Of a stretch of 16,823 nucleotides of DNA, positions 14,968 to 16,823 are shown in pieces. Numbering within the stretch: position 1 is the stretch's first letter; each line of letters begins with the position of its first letter. Origin of the DNA: Lachnospiraceae bacterium (GTDB lineage Bacteria > Bacillota > Clostridia > Lachnospirales > Lachnospiraceae); assembly GCA_017463035.1 (NCBI GenBank), contig JAFTPY010000296.1:1-16823 (forward strand), written 5' to 3'. The notes under the pieces were generated by a model. The model ran no database searches. It was not told the DNA's origin and saw only the letters and a program-made list of their open reading frames with translations. The position numbers and the translations under genes were made by a program.

Positions 14968-15031
14968 AAAAACCTCCGTTTTCAAGCTGTATTCTGTTGT
15001 CAACGGATGTCCGGACCATCCTCACACCCTT

Positions 15032-15062
15032 ATTGTAAACCTTCCCGTAAGGGGAAGGTCAA
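15032..15062 (-). promoter_or_regulatory. MerR-type promoter with operator dyad in a 19-bp spacer
   Basis: Minus strand TTGACC (15057-15062) and TACAAT (15032-15037) are 19 bp apart, the overlong spacing characteristic of MerR-controlled promoters. The spacer holds a perfect dyad: ACCTTCCC (15039-15046) and GGGAAGGT (15052-15059) around 5 nt. The leader to the MerR-methyltransferase ATG is about 55 nt, with no other hairpin recognised. Confidence 0.88.
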
Positions 15063-15074
15063 GCACTTTTTTCT

Positions 15075-15130
15075 TCTGTCGCAAGAGCCCGCCACACCCG
15101 ATGCCACTGCGCGATTTATCGAGCGACAGA
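15075..15130. repeat. Inverted repeat spanning the end of the Nudix gene
   Basis: TCTGTCGC (15075-15082) and GCGACAGA (15123-15130) are perfect 8-bp arms 40 nt apart; a smaller CGAT/ATCG hairpin (15112-15121) includes the stop codon. A run of A rather than T follows on the minus strand, so it is a poor terminator. It may slow read-through into the MerR promoter just beyond; function unproven. Confidence 0.35.
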
Positions 15131-15613
15131 TTCTATCACTTCCTTCACCAACTGCCAGGCGATACTTCCTTCCCGAATTTTACTGAGGGCATCCGCAAAC
15201 GGTACCCACTCCGCATCGTCTACTTCTACAGAAAGGGTTAGGTCTGCCTTTTTCACCTTCGCATGAAAGCCTAACATCAGCATCTCCTTCTTTTCATAGG
15301 GATAACTTCTGACAAAGCGCAGTTCTTCCACCTTCTGACCGATTTCCTCTTCAATCTCGCGGGCCGCCGACTCCTCCGCCGACTCGCCGATTTTCATATA
15401 CCCGGACACACACACATACCGGGTATTCGATATATCTCCCTGCTTTAACAAAGCCACCTCACCGCATTCATTGGTCACCGCACAAATGACACAGGTGGAA
15501 AACATATCAAACAGCGGCATCTTACACGGTTCGCAAAACGGGACCGGCCCCTCATCTCCGATTTCTTTTTTTGTTAATTTAGTTCCGCAATGCGGACAAT
15601 AGGTAAAACGCAT
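15116..15613 (-). CDS. Nudix hydrolase with N-terminal zinc ribbon
   Basis: Cleaves a nucleoside diphosphate linked to another group; 165 aa. A zinc ribbon at the N-terminus has CPHC (Cys6, Cys9) and CEPC (Cys27, Cys30). The Nudix box is at about 71-93: G, then Glu six residues on, then REIEEEIG, matching GX5EX7REUXEEXGU except that Gln occupies the last hydrophobic position. The NudC marker SQPWPFPxS is not present, so NADH pyrophosphatase activity should not be assumed. AGGAG is 9 nt before the ATG, which begins 18 nt after the acetyltransferase stop; the two are probably co-transcribed. Confidence 0.9.
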   Translation of the reverse strand: MRFTYCPHCGTKLTKKEIGDEGPVPFCEPCKMPLFDMFSTCVICAVTNECGEVALLKQGDISNTRYVCVSGYMKIGESAEESAAREIEEEIGQKVEELRFVRSYPYEKKEMLMLGFHAKVKKADLTLSVEVDDAEWVPFADALSKIREGSIAWQLVKEVIESVAR

Positions 15614-15631
15614 ACAAAATTTCTCCTTTTC

Positions 15632-16246
15632 TTAACGCAAATTTTCCCAGTCAATCCGTTCGTTCTTGTAAAAGAACTCCCTGTCCCGTTCTCCGATTTC
15701 ACGAAGCACACGGCACGGATTGCCCACCGCCACCACATTGGCCGGAATATCCTTTGTTACGATACTGCCCGCCCCAATGACTGAATTATCACCGATGGTT
15801 ACCCCCGGCAAAATAACGGCACCGCTGCCAATCCAAACATTGTTTCCGATATGTACCTCTTTCACATACTGCATTCTTTTCATTCGAAGCTCAGGATTAA
15901 TGGTATGATTGGTCGTCGTAATCACCACATTCGGAGCAAACATAGTATCATCCCCAACAAAAATTGCCGCATCGTCCACACAAGTCAAATTAAAGTTTGC
16001 GTATACATGATTTCCGAAGTATAAGTTTTTTCCTCCCCAATTGGCACGAAACGGCGGCTCGATATAACATCCCTCACCTATACTTCCCAGCATTTCCTTT
16101 AACAGTTCCTGCCTTCTTTTCCCCTCCGTCGGGCGTGTCATATTATATTCATATAAAATATCCCAACGTCGTGTCTGTTCCGCCTGCAATTCTTCATCCC
16201 ATGGGTCATACACCAATCCTGCTTCCATTCGTTCTCTGTGTGTCAT
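15632..16246 (-). CDS. Maltose/galactoside-type sugar O-acetyltransferase
   Basis: Transfers acetyl from acetyl-CoA to a sugar hydroxyl; 204 aa, the usual length. An N-terminal Mac domain (MTHRERMEAGLVYDPWDEEL) precedes a left-handed beta-helix of hexapeptide repeats (about 60-175, with VHIGNNVWIGSGAVILPGV and VTIGDNSVIGAGS). His114 in TTTNHTINPE is in the position of the catalytic histidine of LacA/Maa enzymes. Such proteins detoxify or recycle non-metabolisable sugars; the precise acceptor is not predictable. AGGAG is 6 nt before the ATG. First gene of a two-gene unit with the Nudix hydrolase. Confidence 0.93.
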   Translation of the reverse strand: MTHRERMEAGLVYDPWDEELQAEQTRRWDILYEYNMTRPTEGKRRQELLKEMLGSIGEGCYIEPPFRANWGGKNLYFGNHVYANFNLTCVDDAAIFVGDDTMFAPNVVITTTNHTINPELRMKRMQYVKEVHIGNNVWIGSGAVILPGVTIGDNSVIGAGSIVTKDIPANVVAVGNPCRVLREIGERDREFFYKNERIDWENLR

Positions 16247-16318
16247 ATTGCGCTCCTTTCGCTGTCGCTTTCATTCTCTTTTATTTATCAATCGAAAACC
16301 ACACCTTATATCCCTTTT

Positions 16319-16346
16319 ATTATAGCAAAAACGCCGCAAAGTTCAA
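16319..16346 (-). promoter_or_regulatory. Promoter of the acetyltransferase-Nudix operon
   Basis: Minus strand TTGAAC (16341-16346), 16-bp spacer, TATAAT (16319-16324) with an extended -10 TGC immediately before it. The -35 overlaps the loop and 3' arm of the upstream terminator. The leader is about 65 nt and A-rich. Confidence 0.75.
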
Positions 16347-16362
16347 TGAGAACTTTACGACG
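16326..16362 (-). terminator. Rho-independent terminator of the symporter gene
   Basis: A 13-bp stem with two G-T wobbles (CGCCGCAAAGTTC, 16332-16344, with GAACTTTACGACG, 16350-16362), a 5-nt loop and a run of T on the minus strand (AAAAA at 16326-16330 on the plus strand). It lies 66 nt past the symporter stop. A smaller TCTCC/GGAGA hairpin (16363-16377) sits directly before it; 16378-16428 shows nothing else. Confidence 0.85.
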
Positions 16363-16428
16363 TCTCCGCTTTGGAGAACACTAGTCTGTCAGCCTAGCAT
16401 CGCGCTATATGAAATTCCTCTCTTATCC

Positions 16429-16823
16429 TTATTCTGCCTTACCGCGCCGCGCGTCCAACTCTTCCTGCATCTGTGCCATCGTCTTTTTGTCCAGGTTGTA
16501 AATCACTGCAAGACCGATAAACTGCATAATTGCACTGAACATATACAAGGCAGCCACCAACCAGCACATATTGTATGCAGTAGATGCGGACTGTGCACCG
16601 ACACCCAGCTTAGAGTTATATCCTAAAGCGCCCATTAACAAAAGTACTACGGAAGGACCGACGCCCTGTGCCAGCTTACGGAAGAAGGAATGTAAGGAGT
16701 ATACCGTACCCTCTTCTCTCTTTCCGGTCTTCCATTCGTTGTAGTCAATGGCATCTGCCATAAGTGCCCAGGATACACAGGTGTAAATACCCATACCTAA
16801 TCCGAATACACAAAGTGCGAAAA
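16429..16823 (-). CDS. GPH-family sugar:cation symporter, C-terminal part
   Basis: The last 130 residues of a glycoside-pentoside-hexuronide:cation symporter, a major-facilitator-like membrane protein that imports oligosaccharides or glycosides with Na+ or H+. The frame stays open to the right edge, so the Met at 16794 is internal, not the start. The diagnostic segment is ADAIDYNEWKTGKREEG, a conserved loop of this family, followed by two hydrophobic helices (about VGPSVVLLLMGALGY and YMFSAIMQFIGLAVIY) and a charged cytoplasmic tail with LDKKTMAQMQEELDARR. Substrate cannot be inferred from this fragment; the sugar acetyltransferase that follows is separated by a strong terminator and its own promoter. 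Confidence 0.9.
   Translation of the reverse strand, partial: FALCVFGLGMGIYTCVSWALMADAIDYNEWKTGKREEGTVYSLHSFFRKLAQGVGPSVVLLLMGALGYNSKLGVGAQSASTAYNMCWLVAALYMFSAIMQFIGLAVIYNLDKKTMAQMQEELDARRGKAE

Noticed and set aside
15616..16246. NudC identity for the neighbouring Nudix gene
   Set aside because: The zinc ribbon and Nudix box are present, but the NudC-specific SQPWPFPxS motif is not seen, so the name was not used.
16429..16794. Short 121-aa gene starting at 16794
   Set aside because: The frame is open to the window edge and the sequence matches only the C-terminal part of a GPH symporter, so it is a truncated view, not a small gene.

Overview
The window reads as chromosomal DNA from a low-to-mid GC gut Firmicute, most likely of the family Lachnospiraceae (the Roseburia / Eubacterium rectale / Lachnospira type). 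This rests on an intracellular GH10 xylanase, a glycoside-cation symporter, a LacI-like/GGDEF signalling protein, LicD glycan phosphotransferases, a UAP1-type UDP-sugar pyrophosphorylase, a small glycine/cysteine-rich protein of the kind annotated as 'chorion class high-cysteine' in this family, and consistent AGGAGG ribosome binding sites. The genus is inference. All genes but one lie on the minus strand. No tRNA, rRNA, CRISPR array, insertion sequence or phage gene was seen.

Reading from the left edge, each minus-strand unit is transcribed right to left. (H) 1-2954: a sugar-sensor-like diguanylate cyclase followed after 19 nt by a GH10 xylanase that runs off the left edge. (G) 3041-7807: a GT2-LicD fusion, a second LicD protein, a UDP-N-acetylhexosamine pyrophosphorylase (ATGA overlap) and a flavin-reductase-like protein, forming a probable cell-surface glycan phosphorylation operon. 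(F) 7866-8383: the only plus-strand gene, a 91-aa Gly/Cys-rich protein built from a duplicated module, with a sequence resembling a late-sporulation promoter, followed by a 127-nt highly structured element and a 12-bp hairpin. (E) 8407-10753: permease, ATPase and lipoprotein of a polar amino-acid ABC importer. (D) 10747-12747: a lipoprotein that ends in two domains resembling the C-terminal domain of ribosomal protein L7/L12. (C) 12781-15062: a MerR-methyltransferase fusion and a methyltransferase with a DUF4298-like tail, behind a textbook MerR promoter (19-bp spacer containing a perfect dyad). (B) 15116-16346: sugar O-acetyltransferase and zinc-ribbon Nudix hydrolase. (A) 16326-16823: the C-terminus of a GPH-family sugar symporter.

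The most unusual items are the secreted lipoprotein with tandem L7/L12-like domains, the operon joining a sugar-sensor diguanylate cyclase to a xylanase, the GT2-LicD/LicD/UAP1 operon, the MerR-methyltransferase pair with its operator, and the duplicated Gly/Cys-rich protein with the structured element behind it. At two places a Rho-independent terminator physically overlaps the -35 element of the next operon. Starts were chosen by ribosome binding site. In five genes (starts at 2874, 5803, 7750, 13765 and 14967) this is downstream of the longest open frame.
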